The position numbers and the translations under genes were made by a program. Below are positions 18,798 through 28,605 of a stretch of DNA of 64,000 nucleotides, in pieces; positions within the stretch are counted from its first letter, which is position 1, and the number at the start of each line of letters is the position of its first letter. The stretch is from NCBI RefSeq assembly GCF_001541315.1, contig NZ_LMVK01000023.1, positions 310,001 to 374,000 on the forward strand, in the 5' to 3' direction. The DNA is from Agrobacterium tumefaciens str. B6 (GTDB taxonomy: Bacteria; Pseudomonadota; Alphaproteobacteria; Rhizobiales; Rhizobiaceae). Under the pieces are notes generated by a model. It ran no database searches. It worked only from the letters and a program-made list of their open reading frames with translations, and had not been told where the DNA came from.

Positions 18798-20169
18798 CGC
18801 CTCCCTTCACAATCGCCAGCGGCAGCGGTTTCACCGGCGCCTGCCCGCGCAGCCGTCCGGCCAATTCCACCGATAGACCAGAGGCGGCGGCGACAATCTC
18901 CTGTCCCGCCTGCCCGCAGAACCGGCCCTGGCATCTCCCCATACCAACCCGCGAGAAAGCTTTCGAGCGGTTGACCTCCGTCGCGCCCTTGCCGCTCACA
19001 CTTGCGCGCAACTCGCCCGCCGTCACCACCTCGCAGCGGCAGATAATCGTGTCGTCGGCAAGTGACCGCACCAACAGGTGCGGCCAGGGGAAGGCCCGGG
19101 CCATTCCCTGCGCAAAGCGGCTCGCGGCTTTCAGCGATTTCCGGCAGCGGCCGATCTCCGCACGGGATGGCTTCAAACCTTGATCCTCAAGAAGCGCGAG
19201 CGCGGCGAGCCGGCCGGAGGCTTCCGCACCATCTGCACCGAGAATACGCACGCCATCGCCTGCCAGATAGACATCAGGCACGGAACTCCGCCCCATATTG
19301 TCCACATCCGGAAGCCATTGCCGGATCAGCGGATCAAAGGAGAAGCGGCAACCGGCAAGGTCGGCAAGCTGGCTTTCCGCCCGCAGATGATAGCCCATGC
19401 CGATGGCATCGCAGGCGGGACGTTTTTCCTCACCGGACGCATCCCGATAGCGAATGCCGGTCACGCCACTCTCAGCGTCGCCGATAATCTCTATCGGCAC
19501 GATGCCCCGTTCGATCCTCACGCCGCCCGCAAGCAGCGCCGCGACAAGCCGTATGCCCTTGAGGAGCTGCATTGGTCGTGCCACCATCCCCGGCAGGCCC
19601 TTGATCTGCGTGAAGAATGGCGTGGTATCCAGCACCGCCACAGGCACCGCCCCTACCTTCATATATTGATAAGCCACGAGATAAAGCAGCGGCCCCGTGC
19701 CCATAAAAACCACCCGTCGCCCTATCGCGCAGGCCTGCGCCTTCAGGGATATCTGCGCCGCGCCAAGCGAAAAACAACCCGGCCTCGTCCAGCCCGGCAA
19801 GGGCATGATGCGGTCGGTCGCACCCGATGCGATGATGAGGGCATCGAAATCCAGAGCTTCGGATGTCTCTGCGCGCTGAATATGAATGCGATTGTCGCGA
19901 ATTGCCCACGCCAGGGTCTGCGGGCGGTAATCGATATGGTCTGAAAGCCCGTCGAATGTGTCGTGCAGAGCCTTCGCCTTATCCGCTTCCGTGCCGTAAA
20001 GAGCGGTATATGAGCGCTTGAAATTCTGCGGCTGACGGCGATAGATCTGGCCGCCGCTGCGATCTCCCTCATCAATGACGACGGGGCGAAGCCCAGCCCG
20101 CACCAGCGTCTCGGCGGCACGCGTACCGGCGGGGCCGGCGCCCACGATCACGACGCGCAAATCTGCCAT
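18787..20169 (-). CDS. NAD(P)/FAD-dependent oxidoreductase, alpha subunit (HcnB/opine oxidase A-like)
   Basis: This 460-residue subunit has an N-terminal FAD motif GAGPAG (10-15), a second nucleotide motif GTGPLL in the middle, and a C-terminal BFD-like [2Fe-2S] region with CRCE and CQGRFC cysteines. This is the architecture of OoxA, HcnB and sarcosine oxidase alpha-like proteins. It passes electrons from the DAO-type subunit. I start it at 20169, where GGAGGGG precedes the ATG; the longer frame runs into the gamma-subunit gene. It overlaps that gene by 22 bases. Confidence 0.85.
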   Translation of the reverse strand: MADLRVVIVGAGPAGTRAAETLVRAGLRPVVIDEGDRSGGQIYRRQPQNFKRSYTALYGTEADKAKALHDTFDGLSDHIDYRPQTLAWAIRDNRIHIQRAETSEALDFDALIIASGATDRIMPLPGWTRPGCFSLGAAQISLKAQACAIGRRVVFMGTGPLLYLVAYQYMKVGAVPVAVLDTTPFFTQIKGLPGMVARPMQLLKGIRLVAALLAGGVRIERGIVPIEIIGDAESGVTGIRYRDASGEEKRPACDAIGMGYHLRAESQLADLAGCRFSFDPLIRQWLPDVDNMGRSSVPDVYLAGDGVRILGADGAEASGRLAALALLEDQGLKPSRAEIGRCRKSLKAASRFAQGMARAFPWPHLLVRSLADDTIICRCEVVTAGELRASVSGKGATEVNRSKAFSRVGMGRCQGRFCGQAGQEIVAAASGLSVELAGRLRGQAPVKPLPLAIVKGGDDA

Positions 20170-20459
20170 AACCCCTCCGGAACCTCGGTTCTGATATCCA
20201 TGCCCGGGCGAACGGCGGTGGAACAGGCGCGCAGCCGCTCCCCTTCCCCGGTCCAGACCCAGCAATCCTGACAGGCGCCCATCAGACAGAACCCCGCGCG
20301 CTTGCCATCGGCGAATTCCGAAAGGCGGGCAAACCCGCACGACAGCATCAGCGCCGTCAGCACCGTGTCTCCCTCCAGCGCCTCGACCGGCATGCCGTCG
20401 ATCAGGACAGGGCAAACCGCGCGTCGCTCTTCGGCGATGCGCCTGAATCTGGCAAGCAT
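20148..20459 (-). CDS. Small (2Fe-2S)-binding gamma subunit (HcnA-like)
   Basis: The 103-residue protein contains the cysteine set GFCLMGACQDC plus a later RAC, the [2Fe-2S] ferredoxin-type pattern of HcnA and of the small subunit in opine/sarcosine-type dehydrogenases. AAAGGA about 9 bases upstream supports start 20459. It is the first gene of the three-subunit operon and is divergent from the LysR gene. Confidence 0.83.
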   Translation of the reverse strand: MLARFRRIAEERRAVCPVLIDGMPVEALEGDTVLTALMLSCGFARLSEFADGKRAGFCLMGACQDCWVWTGEGERLRACSTAVRPGMDIRTEVPEGLWQICAS

Positions 20460-20599
20460 CCGCGTTTCCTTTCCCAAAACCTTCGCAGGCACCTCTCCTG
20501 CACCGTCACAGATTTCCACGGCAGAAGGTTTCTCACCAATCGCAAATGGTCGCTTGAACAGAACCTTGGGTTATGGAAGAGATGACGCCGGAGGTTTCC

Positions 20600-21495
20600 A
20601 TGAACGCCCGACAGCTTGAAATTTTCCGCGCCATCATGCGCGACGGCTCCGTGACAGCGGCTGCCAATTCGCTTGCCGTTTCCCAGCCCGGCGTCAGCAA
20701 GGTGTTGCACCATCTGGAAAGCCAGCTGGGTTACAAGCTGTTCGAGCGCATCGGCGGGCGGCTGGTGCCGGCGATGGAAGCGCATCTGATCTACGAGGAT
20801 GCCGACCGGGTTTTCCGTGAACTGGAAGGGCTGAAAAAACGACGCGCCCCATCGGCGAGCGCAAGCTTGGCCTTCTGCGCATCGGGGCCAGCCTGCCGGT
20901 CACCTATTCCGTGCTGCCTGAAGCATTGCTCGCTTTCCGGCAGACGCATCCGACCGTCAAAATCCACCTCAACGCCCTGCCCAAAAAGGAAATTGCCGAG
21001 CAGCTGCTGCTGGGAGACATCGATTTTGCGGTAACGCTGTCCACCATTCAGGCACCAACAGTGCGCAGTGAAATTCTTGCCTCCGTGCCTGTTGTGGCGG
21101 TGATGCGGCATGATGATGCCCTGGCCGAGATGATGACGGTGACGCCGCGCGACCTCGCCGGCAGACCGCTGATTTCCTACGGCAACCAGGCGGACGAGAT
21201 CGGCCCGCAGCTGAACGAGGTCTTCGAACGCGACGGGCTTATGCGTGATGTCTCGGTGCAGGTCACCTCGTCGGTCGGCGCTGTGCCGCTGGTGCGTGGC
21301 GGTATCGGCATCGCCCTTGTTGACGGCCTGGTGCGGTGGAACAGTTTCGAGGGAGTGACGGTGCGCCCGTTCATGCCTGAAGTGACGATGAATGTCGCCG
21401 TTTCCACCAACACGGCGCGGCCGCTCTCACGTTTCTTCAAACCCTTTGTTGGCGAATTGCGACAACTCTTTCGCGCCCTTCCCGCCCAGGGCTGA
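20600..21495 (+). pseudogene. LysR family regulator with a frameshift
   Basis: The N-terminal helix-turn-helix (MNARQLEIFRAIMRDGSVTAAAN) reads in one frame to about base 20838. The effector-binding domain, PIGERKLGLLRIGASLPVTYS onward, continues in another frame to 21495. The switch lies at a six-A run (20834-20839); one more A would join the halves into a normal ~298-residue LysR protein. GGAGG precedes ATG 20600. It is divergent from the three-subunit dehydrogenase operon and was presumably its activator. A true mutation, a sequencing error and slippage on the A-tract are all possible. Confidence 0.82.
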
Positions 21496-21503
21496 CGGAC
21501 AAA

Positions 21504-21538
21504 ACAATACCCGCAAGGCCTGAGCCTGCGGGTATTGT
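21504..21538. terminator. Bidirectional hairpin terminator
   Basis: A 12-bp perfect stem ACAATACCCGCA / TGCGGGTATTGT encloses AGGCCTGAGCC between the convergent LysR gene and the minus-strand transporter operon. On the minus strand it is followed by TTTTG. Confidence 0.75.
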
Positions 21539-21562
21539 CGTCCGCCGCATTTATTCGACCGG

Positions 21563-22498
21563 TCAGCTTTTTGGCAGGCCGGGTGGGTTGGTGCGCGATT
21601 CCGGCAGGGCTTCTTCCGATAGCTGCCAGCGATCCAGGATCTTCGCGTAAGCGCCGCTCTTGATCAGATCGTTGGTGGCAAGCGTCAGCGCATCGGCCAG
21701 TCCTGAGCCCTTACGGGTGGTGATGGCGACATCGGACCGTTCCGGCCAGCCAGCGGAGAGGGTTCCGACGCGCTTGATGGTCTTGTCGCGTGCGGCGATG
21801 AAAACCAGCTGCGCATGCGGCTGGACGATCACATCCGCCCGCCCCGCAGAAAGCGCCACAAACCGTGTGGCTTCATCATCGTAATATTGCAACTCGATCG
21901 GCTTCAACCCGGCGGCAACATTCTCGTCGCTCCATTTCAGCAGAATACGCTCCTGATTGGTGCCAGCGCCGACGATGATCCTCAGGCCGGCCGCGTCCTT
22001 CGGCTCGCGGATGGCGGTTATACCGCTATCCGACTTGACGAAAAATCCGTGCAGGCCCTGACGATAGGTGGAGAAATCGAACTTTTCCTTGCGCTGTTCG
22101 GTCACACCGACATTCGAGATCACCGCATCGTATTTGCCGGAAGCAAGCCCCAGCGGCCAGTCCGCCCAGGCCACCGCCACCAATTCCAGATCGAGGCCGA
22201 GGCTGTCGGCCACCGCAAGCGCGTAATCAGGGTCTGCGCCGACCACAGTTTTTGCATCCGTCGCATAGGTCGCAAGCGGTGGCCCACCGGGTGCGACCGC
22301 GACGGTGAGTTTGCCCGGTGTGACGAATTTGAAATCCTTGGGAATAGCGGCAATTGCGCCGGGGTCTTTTTCAACCCTGACGCGGCCTGGCTGGTCCGGC
22401 GACAGATCGAAGACATCCGCTGCAAAAGCCGGTGCGAAACCGGCAACGGAAAGAAAAGCACCGAGCGTGGCCGTGGCGAGACGAGAGGTGAAGGTCAT
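21563..22498 (-). CDS. ABC transporter substrate-binding protein, family 3 (polar amino acid type), copy A
   Basis: The 311-residue periplasmic binding protein has a Sec signal ending near AFAAD, then a bilobed family 3 domain with SNVGVTEQRKEKFDFSTY and GAGTNQE motifs. It is a paralog of the next gene upstream in the operon, and both end in ESRTNPPGLPKS. As last gene of a minus-strand operon it would serve the permease-ATPase fusion. Two tandem binding proteins mirror TcyJ and TcyK of Bacillus subtilis, which bind cystine and related sulfur amino acids. The exact ligand is inference. Confidence 0.9.
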   Translation of the reverse strand: MTFTSRLATATLGAFLSVAGFAPAFAADVFDLSPDQPGRVRVEKDPGAIAAIPKDFKFVTPGKLTVAVAPGGPPLATYATDAKTVVGADPDYALAVADSLGLDLELVAVAWADWPLGLASGKYDAVISNVGVTEQRKEKFDFSTYRQGLHGFFVKSDSGITAIREPKDAAGLRIIVGAGTNQERILLKWSDENVAAGLKPIELQYYDDEATRFVALSAGRADVIVQPHAQLVFIAARDKTIKRVGTLSAGWPERSDVAITTRKGSGLADALTLATNDLIKSGAYAKILDRWQLSEEALPESRTNPPGLPKS

Positions 22499-22531
22499 TG
22501 TGGTTTCCCGATAGAATGATTGCGGGACGGA

Positions 22532-22563
22532 GGTAGCGCGGGCGGGAGGATGCCCGCGCTACC
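22532..22563 (-). terminator. Intercistronic hairpin between the two binding-protein genes
   Basis: A 12-bp perfect stem GGTAGCGCGGGC / GCCCGCGCTACC with an 8-base loop occupies the 116-base gap between the paralogous binding-protein genes. It may stabilise the upstream transcript or tune expression of the distal copy. There is no T-run. Confidence 0.55.
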
Positions 22564-22614
22564 GGCTGAGTGATGTCCCACCTTCGACTCAGCTTTTGGC
22601 AAGCAAACCAGAAC

Positions 22615-23553
22615 TCAGCTCTTCGGAAGGCCGGGCGGATTGGTGCGGGATTCGGTAATGGCTTCCGAACCGAGATTCCAGCGGGCGAGAACCTTGCCGT
22701 AATTGCCATTCTTGATCTGGACGTTCAGCGCGGCGGTGATGGCCTCGGCGATGCCCGCGTCCTTTTTCGAAGCGACGGCGATTTCCGCCGCCTCTGGCCA
22801 GCCGCCGGAGAAGGTGCCGACAAGTTTCGTCTTCTTCTGGCTTGCCGCCTGGAAGGCAGAGGTGGCGTTGGGGCCGAGATAGGCATCCGCGCGACCGGAT
22901 TGCAGGGCGACGTCAAGCACGGCCTGATCGTCGTAATATTGCACGTCGGTATCGGCCAAACCCTTGGCCTTGTTGTCCTTGATCCATTTCAGCAGGATCT
23001 GCTCCTGATTGGTTGCCGCGCCGACGATCACCTTCAGCCCGGCTACATCCTCGGGCTTGCCGATGGACGTAACCTTGCTGTTATTGCCGACGTAAAAGCC
23101 GAGCAGATCGTTGCGATAGCTGGAAAAATCGAATTTTTCCTTGCGGGCTTCCGTGACCGTGATGTTGGAGGTGACGGCATCGTATTTGCCGGAGGTGAGA
23201 CCGAGCGGCCAGTCGGCCCAGGCGATGGGAACAAGTTGCAGCTCAAGGCCAAGGCTGTCCGCGACCAGCTGGGCGATATCCGGCTCCACGCCGATCGGCG
23301 TTTTGGTGTCGCTCGCATAATCCACCAGCGGCAGACGGAAGGGCACGGTCGCGACCGTCAGCTTTCCGTCGGCGATGAACTTGTGGCCGGCGGGCAGAAG
23401 CTTGATCGCCTCTTCCACCTTTTCGGCGCGCACCCGGCCCTTCTGTTCGGGGGAAAGGTCCACTTCCTGCGCATGCGCAGCCGGAATGAGTGCGGCGGTG
23501 GCGGTGAAAAGACCGCCGGCGAGCAGGGACAATAATTTCGATGAAAATGCCAT
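22615..23553 (-). CDS. ABC transporter substrate-binding protein, family 3, copy B
   Basis: This 312-residue periplasmic protein has a Sec signal ending at AHAQE and the same family 3 layout as copy A (SNITVTEARKEKFDFSSY, GAATNQE). AAAGGA precedes the ATG. It follows the permease-ATPase fusion by 23 bases. The pair looks like a tandem duplication with diverged ligand sites, suggesting a widened set of sulfur amino acids or N-acyl derivatives. Confidence 0.9.
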   Translation of the reverse strand: MAFSSKLLSLLAGGLFTATAALIPAAHAQEVDLSPEQKGRVRAEKVEEAIKLLPAGHKFIADGKLTVATVPFRLPLVDYASDTKTPIGVEPDIAQLVADSLGLELQLVPIAWADWPLGLTSGKYDAVTSNITVTEARKEKFDFSSYRNDLLGFYVGNNSKVTSIGKPEDVAGLKVIVGAATNQEQILLKWIKDNKAKGLADTDVQYYDDQAVLDVALQSGRADAYLGPNATSAFQAASQKKTKLVGTFSGGWPEAAEIAVASKKDAGIAEAITAALNVQIKNGNYGKVLARWNLGSEAITESRTNPPGLPKS

Positions 23554-23576
23554 GCGAGTGTTTCCTTTGTTGTTGA

Positions 23577-25382
23577 TTAGAGAACTTTTGCGAGGAATTC
23601 GGCCGTGCGCGGATGGTCCGGGTTGTTGAACACCTTTTCCGGCGTGCCCGTTTCGAGAATGCGGCCCTGCTCCATGAAGACGACCCTGTCGGAGACTTCG
23701 CGGGCAAAACCGATTTCATGGGTGACGATGATGAGGGTGACGCCGGAGCGGGAAAGCTCCTTGATGACGTCAAGCACCTCGTTGACGAGTTCAGGATCGA
23801 GAGCGGATGTCGGCTCGTCGAAGAGCAGCACCTTCGGCCGCAAGGCCAGCGCCCGGGCAATCGCCACGCGCTGCTGCTGCCCGCCGGAAAGCTGGCGCGG
23901 ATAGGCGCCGGCTTTTTCGGCAAGGCCGACACGGGCCAGAAGATCGCGTGCTTCGGCCTCGGCCTGCTCTTTCGATATGCCGCGAACCACGACCGGCGCT
24001 TCGGCGATGTTTTCAAGTGCGGTCAGATGCGGGAACAGGTTGAAGCTCTGGAACACCATGCCCACTTCGACGCGGCGTTTCAGGATTTCCCGTTCCTTCA
24101 GTTCGTAAAGCGTATCGCCCTTCTGACGATAACCGACCAGCTCGCCGTCTATGGCGATGAAACCGTCATCGACACGCTCCAGATGGTTGATGGAACGAAG
24201 CAATGTGGACTTGCCGGAGCCGGACTGGCCAAGAATGGTGGTGACGCTGCCTGCCGGGATGGAAAGGCTGACATCGTCCAGCACCTTCAGCGTTCCGAAG
24301 GATTTCGAGACACCGTGAATATTGACCGAACCGCCGCGATTTCCGAGCTGGAAACTTCCCGTCCTGACTGTGGCGGGGCGTTGGGACACGGCAACCGCAG
24401 GCGTCGCCGTCTCCCCCGCTTCAGGCAGGGGCTTGCGCGGCAGGAAGGTGCGGTAGAGCGTGGCGAACAGCGAGGGCGGCGGATTGCGCAGAGCGCCGCG
24501 CGAGAAGTGCCGTTCGATATGGTGCTGCACGATGGAAAGCGCCGTCAGGATCACCAGATACCAGACGGTGGCGACCATCAGCAGCGGGATCACTTCCAGA
24601 TTGCGGCGATAGATGATCTGGATCGTGTAGAACAACTCCGGCAGGGCGAGGATATAGACCTGCGACGTGCCCTTAGCGAGCAGAATGATCTCGTTGAAAC
24701 CATTCGGCAGAATGGTGCGCATCGCCTGCGGCAGCACGATCCGTGAAAACTGTCTGCGTCGCGGCAGGCCGAGTGAAGCGGCAGCCTCAAGCTGGCCCTG
24801 TTCCACCGAAAGGATGCCGCCGCGCACGATTTCCGATGAAAACGCCGCAGCGTGCAATGTCAGCCCCAACACCGCAGCGGCAAAGGGCGTCATCAGCTGC
24901 GTCGTATTCCAGCTGAAGAAATTGATGCCGGTATAGGGCACGCCGATCGTCACGGTCTCGTAGAGATAACCGAGATTGTTGAGGATCAGCAAAAGCACGA
25001 TCAGCGGAATGGAACGGAATATCCATATATAGGTCCAGGAAATCGCGACAAGCAAAGGCGAACCCGAAACGCGCGCAAGCGCCAGAACCGTACCGAGCAC
25101 GAAACCGAGAAAAGCCCCGAGTACCGTCAACAGCAGCGTCCGGCCGAGCCCCACAAGCACCGGTTCGGCAAAGAACCATTCCGCAAACACGTTCCAGCCC
25201 CAGCGGGGATTGCCGAATACGGAGTGCAAAATGGCAGCGATGATGAGGACCGAGAGAACGGTGCCCGCCGTGCGCAGCGGATAACGGGCGGGAACGACGC
25301 GAAAATGCGCGTAACCGTCCTTGACCGGCTCACCCTTCTGTTCGTTCACCGCAACATGCGGAAAATCGGAGGCTATTGTCAT
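23577..25382 (-). CDS. Amino acid ABC transporter permease-ATPase fusion
   Basis: This 601-residue protein joins an N-terminal HisM/GlnP-type permease (transmembrane segments within residues 35-290, including the [17 protein letters not shown] coupling loop) to a C-terminal GlnQ-type ATPase. The ATPase has Walker [10 protein letters not shown] near 383, signature LSGGQQQR near 497 and Walker [10 protein letters not shown] near 520. One gene thus replaces the TcyL/M/N set. Start 25382 follows GAAAGGC; the longer frame overlaps the GNAT gene. It would form a homodimeric transporter fed by the two downstream binding proteins. Confidence 0.9.
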   Translation of the reverse strand: MTIASDFPHVAVNEQKGEPVKDGYAHFRVVPARYPLRTAGTVLSVLIIAAILHSVFGNPRWGWNVFAEWFFAEPVLVGLGRTLLLTVLGAFLGFVLGTVLALARVSGSPLLVAISWTYIWIFRSIPLIVLLLILNNLGYLYETVTIGVPYTGINFFSWNTTQLMTPFAAAVLGLTLHAAAFSSEIVRGGILSVEQGQLEAAASLGLPRRRQFSRIVLPQAMRTILPNGFNEIILLAKGTSQVYILALPELFYTIQIIYRRNLEVIPLLMVATVWYLVILTALSIVQHHIERHFSRGALRNPPPSLFATLYRTFLPRKPLPEAGETATPAVAVSQRPATVRTGSFQLGNRGGSVNIHGVSKSFGTLKVLDDVSLSIPAGSVTTILGQSGSGKSTLLRSINHLERVDDGFIAIDGELVGYRQKGDTLYELKEREILKRRVEVGMVFQSFNLFPHLTALENIAEAPVVVRGISKEQAEAEARDLLARVGLAEKAGAYPRQLSGGQQQRVAIARALALRPKVLLFDEPTSALDPELVNEVLDVIKELSRSGVTLIIVTHEIGFAREVSDRVVFMEQGRILETGTPEKVFNNPDHPRTAEFLAKVL

Positions 25383-25395
25383 CGGAGAAAGCCTT

Positions 25396-25950
25396 TCACG
25401 GATGAACCGGAGAGAGTTGCGGCCGGGCGGCCTGTACTGGCGCGCCATCCGGGATGGAGGCGGCAGTGTCGGAAAGCCATTTTTCGAATGGCAGCGATCG
25501 GATCGTCTCGGGATCGGCCGCCGTGTCGAACAGGGCGCGATAGCCATTGGTGAGATAAAGGCCGACCGCTTCCGGCTGGCGGAAACCCGTGGTCAGATAA
25601 ACGCGGGCGTAACCCTGCCGGATCGCCTGCTGCTCCAGCTCCTGAAGCACGATTTTCGCAAGCCCCTGCCGGCGGTGGGCCGAGTGGGTCCAGACGCGCT
25701 TGAATTCGGCCGTCTCGTGGTCGTAGCGCATGAAAGCGCCGCCGGCGATCGCCTTACCGTCGCGCAAAAGCAGCAGGAAATTGCCCGATGGCGGGCTGAA
25801 GGCCTCCGGCGGATATTTGTTCAGCTCCGCCTTGGCCCCTTCCGCGTTGAAAAATGTGCCGTAACGGCTGTCATATTCAAACAGCAACTCCTCCAGAAGC
25901 GGCGTTGCGAGCGGATCCTTGACCGATGTGTAGAGAAAACTGTCGCTCAT
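25396..25950 (-). CDS. GNAT N-acetyltransferase (candidate S-alkylcysteine N-acetyltransferase)
   Basis: The 184-residue protein is a single GNAT domain with the acetyl-CoA loop RRQGLAK near residues 97-103 and the [12 protein letters not shown] block. In the B. subtilis ytm (CmoI) and yxe (SndA) operons a GNAT enzyme acetylates S-modified cysteines before oxidation. The operon here has the same companions, so that role is the best guess. It sits 13 bases before the transporter fusion and 21 bases after the M20 gene. AAGGA before the ATG is very close. Confidence 0.82.
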   Translation of the reverse strand: MSDSFLYTSVKDPLATPLLEELLFEYDSRYGTFFNAEGAKAELNKYPPEAFSPPSGNFLLLLRDGKAIAGGAFMRYDHETAEFKRVWTHSAHRRQGLAKIVLQELEQQAIRQGYARVYLTTGFRQPEAVGLYLTNGYRALFDTAADPETIRSLPFEKWLSDTAASIPDGAPVQAARPQLSPVHP

Positions 25951-25971
25951 GTCCTTGTCCTAAATTTCGCG

Positions 25972-27159
25972 TCAGGAGAGGTATGCTTCCGCCAGACGCA
26001 CCCAGAAGCGCGCTGCCGGTGCGATGATCGCGTCGTTGAAATCATAGTGGGGGCTGTGCAGCGGCGCGCTGTCGCCATTGCCGACGAAGAGATAGGAGCC
26101 GGGCCGCTCCTGCAGCATGAAGGCAAAATCCTCGCTCGCCGTGCGCGGCTGGAACGCTTCGGCAATCTGCGCGGACGGGAAATGCCTTTTGGCAACCTCA
26201 CGGGCGAAGACCGTCTGCGGGGCGTGATTAATGACCGGCGGGAAACCACGGGAATAGGAGACATCGGCCCTTGCGCCGAAACTTTCCGCCTGCGCTCTGG
26301 CCAGCGCCGGAAGCCGCTCCTCCAGCCTGTCACGTACGGCGGGCGAAAAAGCCCGCGCGGTGATCTGGAGTTCTACGCTCTCGGGAATGACGTTGGAGGC
26401 GGTTCCGCCATGGATGGAGCCGACCGTCAGCACCGCCATCTCGCGCGGATCGACATTGCGCGAAACGATGCTTTGCAGGGCGGTGATGAAGCTTGCCGAG
26501 GCGAGAACCGGATCGACCGTCTCATGCGGTGCGGCCCCATGCCCGCCCCTGCCGATGATCTGCACCTTCGCCTTGTCGACGGAGGCCATGGCAGGGCCTT
26601 CGACGAAGCCGAACTGGCCGGTTTCGACACCCGGCCAATTATGCAGCCCGAACACCGCATCGACCGGGAAGCGCTCGAACAGCCGGTCCTTTATCATCGC
26701 CCTCGCACCCGCACCGATTTCTTCGGCAGGCTGGAAAATCAGCGTCAGCGTGCCGGAAAAGCTCGATGTTTCGGCAAGATAACGGGCGGCCGAAAGCAGG
26801 ATCGCGGTATGGCCATCATGACCGCAGGCATGCATGACGCCCGACGTCTGGCTGGCATAGGCAAGGCCGGTCTCCTCGATAATGGGCAGGGCGTCGATAT
26901 CAGCGCGGATTCCGAGACGTTTTTCACCATGACCGCGCTTCAACGTGGCGACGACACCGTGACCACCGACACCCTCCGCCACCTCGTATCCGAAAGACAG
27001 GAGATAACGGGCAATGAGCGCCGCCGTGCGCGTCTCCTTGAGCGAAAGCTCCGGATGCCGGTGGAGATCATGCCGGATGGCGATGCTCTCTTCGATGAAG
27101 GCAAGGATTCCCCGTTCGGCGTCGTCCTGCGGACGCGCGCCGTCAATGCGGATATTCAT
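25972..27159 (-). CDS. M20 family amidohydrolase (N-acyl amino acid deacylase)
   Basis: The 395-residue protein has M20D metal-site motifs GIRADIDALP, HACGHDGHT, PAEEIGAG and GLHNWPG in the usual order and lacks a signal peptide. It hydrolyses N-acyl (often N-acetyl) amino acids in the cytoplasm. Its counterpart in the B. subtilis operons (SndB/YxeP, HipO) removes the acetyl group after C-S bond cleavage. AGGAG precedes ATG 27159; the longer frame is rejected. Metal is probably Mn or Zn. Confidence 0.88.
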   Translation of the reverse strand: MNIRIDGARPQDDAERGILAFIEESIAIRHDLHRHPELSLKETRTAALIARYLLSFGYEVAEGVGGHGVVATLKRGHGEKRLGIRADIDALPIIEETGLAYASQTSGVMHACGHDGHTAILLSAARYLAETSSFSGTLTLIFQPAEEIGAGARAMIKDRLFERFPVDAVFGLHNWPGVETGQFGFVEGPAMASVDKAKVQIIGRGGHGAAPHETVDPVLASASFITALQSIVSRNVDPREMAVLTVGSIHGGTASNVIPESVELQITARAFSPAVRDRLEERLPALARAQAESFGARADVSYSRGFPPVINHAPQTVFAREVAKRHFPSAQIAEAFQPRTASEDFAFMLQERPGSYLFVGNGDSAPLHSPHYDFNDAIIAPAARFWVRLAEAYLS

Positions 27160-27208
27160 GGTTCTGTCTCCTGCGCGGGGCCTTTGCGCGCCGCGTCTTG
27201 AAATATGC

Positions 27209-27235
27209 GCCGGGCAGCGATTAACGCCGCCCGGC
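27209..27235 (-). terminator. Intercistronic hairpin
   Basis: The arms GCCGGGC / GCCCGGC enclose a 13-base loop that can extend the stem with GCG/CGC. It lies in the 83-base gap between the monooxygenase and M20 genes, inside the operon. Confidence 0.5.
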
Positions 27236-27242
27236 TGCAAGC

Positions 27243-28583
27243 TCAGGCGATGGCCTTGTCAGACGCGTTTTCGCCGCCGGCATAGACGCTTTCCCGAAAA
27301 GGCAGACCGAGATGATCACGCAATGTCGCGCCTTCCAGATGCGGATCGAAATAACCGCGCCGCTGCAGCACCGGAATGACGAGGCGGATGAAATCATCCA
27401 GTCCCTCGGCAATCACCGGAAAGCCCAGAATGAAGCCATCGGCCGCATCGTGTTCCACCCAGCGTATGATCTCGTCGGCCACCTTGTCGGGTGTGCCGAT
27501 GAAGCCTTCACGCGGGGTCGCAGCCTCCAGCGCCGCCTCGCGCAGCGTCTGGTTCTTTTCCTTGGCCCGCCGCTTGATGCGGTCGGTCGTCGAGCGGAAA
27601 CTGTTCTTGCCGATCTCGCCGAGTTCGGGGAAAGGCTCATCCAGCAGATAGGCGCTGAAATCATGATGATCGAAGAAGCGACCGAGATAGGCGAGCGCAT
27701 CCTCGATAGTGATGAGGTTGCGGATGACGTCGTATTTCGCCTCCGCTTCCTCCTGCGTCTCGCTGACAATCGGGCCGATGCCGGGGAAAATCTTCACATC
27801 GGCAGCGGACCGGCCCTGCGCAACGGCGCTCTGTTTCACGCGCTTGAGGAAGGTCCGGTTTTCCTCCAGCGAAGCGGAATTGGTGAAGACCGCATCCGCG
27901 TGTTTGCCAGCAAGACCGATGCCGGCATCGGACGAGCCTGCCTGGAACACCACCGGCTGACCCTGCGGAGAACGCTGGATGTTCAGCGGGCCTTCCACCT
28001 GGAAGAAGCGGCCCTTGTGGCCGAGCGTGTGGAGTTTGGCGCGGTCGAAAAACTGTCCCGTCTCGCGGTTGCGCAGGAAAGCGTCATCGTCCCAGCTGTC
28101 CCACAAGCCCTTGATAACCTCGAGGTATTCGTCGGCGATCTCGTAACGCAGCGCATGTTCGGGGTGATTGCGGCTGTAATTTTTCGCCGTGCCTTCGAGC
28201 GGTGTCGTCACGGCATTCCACCCGGCACGGCCGCCGCTCAAAAGATCGAGCGAGGCAAACTGGCGGGCAATGGTGAAGGGGTCGCTATAGGAGGTCGAAA
28301 CGGTTCCCGCCAAGCCGATCTTCGAGGTGACGGCGGCGAGCGCCGAAAGGATCGTCAGCGGCTCGAACCGGTTGAGGAAATGCGGAATGGACTTGTCGTT
28401 GATGTAAAGCCCATCCGCCACGAAGGCGAAGGCGATGCCGGCTGCTTCCGCCTTCAGCGCGTTCTTTCTGAAAAAGTCGAAGTTGACGCTGGCATCGACA
28501 GGGCTTTTGGGGTGCCGCCAGGCATTCATGTGCCCGCCGGGACCTTGAAGCATGATGCCGAAACGGATTTTCTTTCTCGTCAT
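27243..28583 (-). CDS. NtaA/SnaA/DszA-family FMN-dependent monooxygenase (CmoJ/YxeK-like candidate)
   Basis: The 446-residue protein belongs to the long-chain luciferase-like NtaA family. It begins FGIMLQGPGGHMNAWRHP, has SGGRAGWNAVTT near 130-145 and FQAGSSDAG near 225, and ends with the EGATLRDHLGLP tail typical of the family. These use reduced FMN and O2. In S-alkylcysteine salvage the equivalent enzyme (CmoJ or YxeK) oxygenates the N-acetylated substrate and breaks the C-S bond. AGGAGGG precedes ATG 28583. Its flavin reductase must be encoded elsewhere, possibly at 31389. Confidence 0.87.
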   Translation of the reverse strand: MTRKKIRFGIMLQGPGGHMNAWRHPKSPVDASVNFDFFRKNALKAEAAGIAFAFVADGLYINDKSIPHFLNRFEPLTILSALAAVTSKIGLAGTVSTSYSDPFTIARQFASLDLLSGGRAGWNAVTTPLEGTAKNYSRNHPEHALRYEIADEYLEVIKGLWDSWDDDAFLRNRETGQFFDRAKLHTLGHKGRFFQVEGPLNIQRSPQGQPVVFQAGSSDAGIGLAGKHADAVFTNSASLEENRTFLKRVKQSAVAQGRSAADVKIFPGIGPIVSETQEEAEAKYDVIRNLITIEDALAYLGRFFDHHDFSAYLLDEPFPELGEIGKNSFRSTTDRIKRRAKEKNQTLREAALEAATPREGFIGTPDKVADEIIRWVEHDAADGFILGFPVIAEGLDDFIRLVIPVLQRRGYFDPHLEGATLRDHLGLPFRESVYAGGENASDKAIA

Positions 28584-28605
28584 GTCATTCCCTCCTGAGA
28601 GAAAA

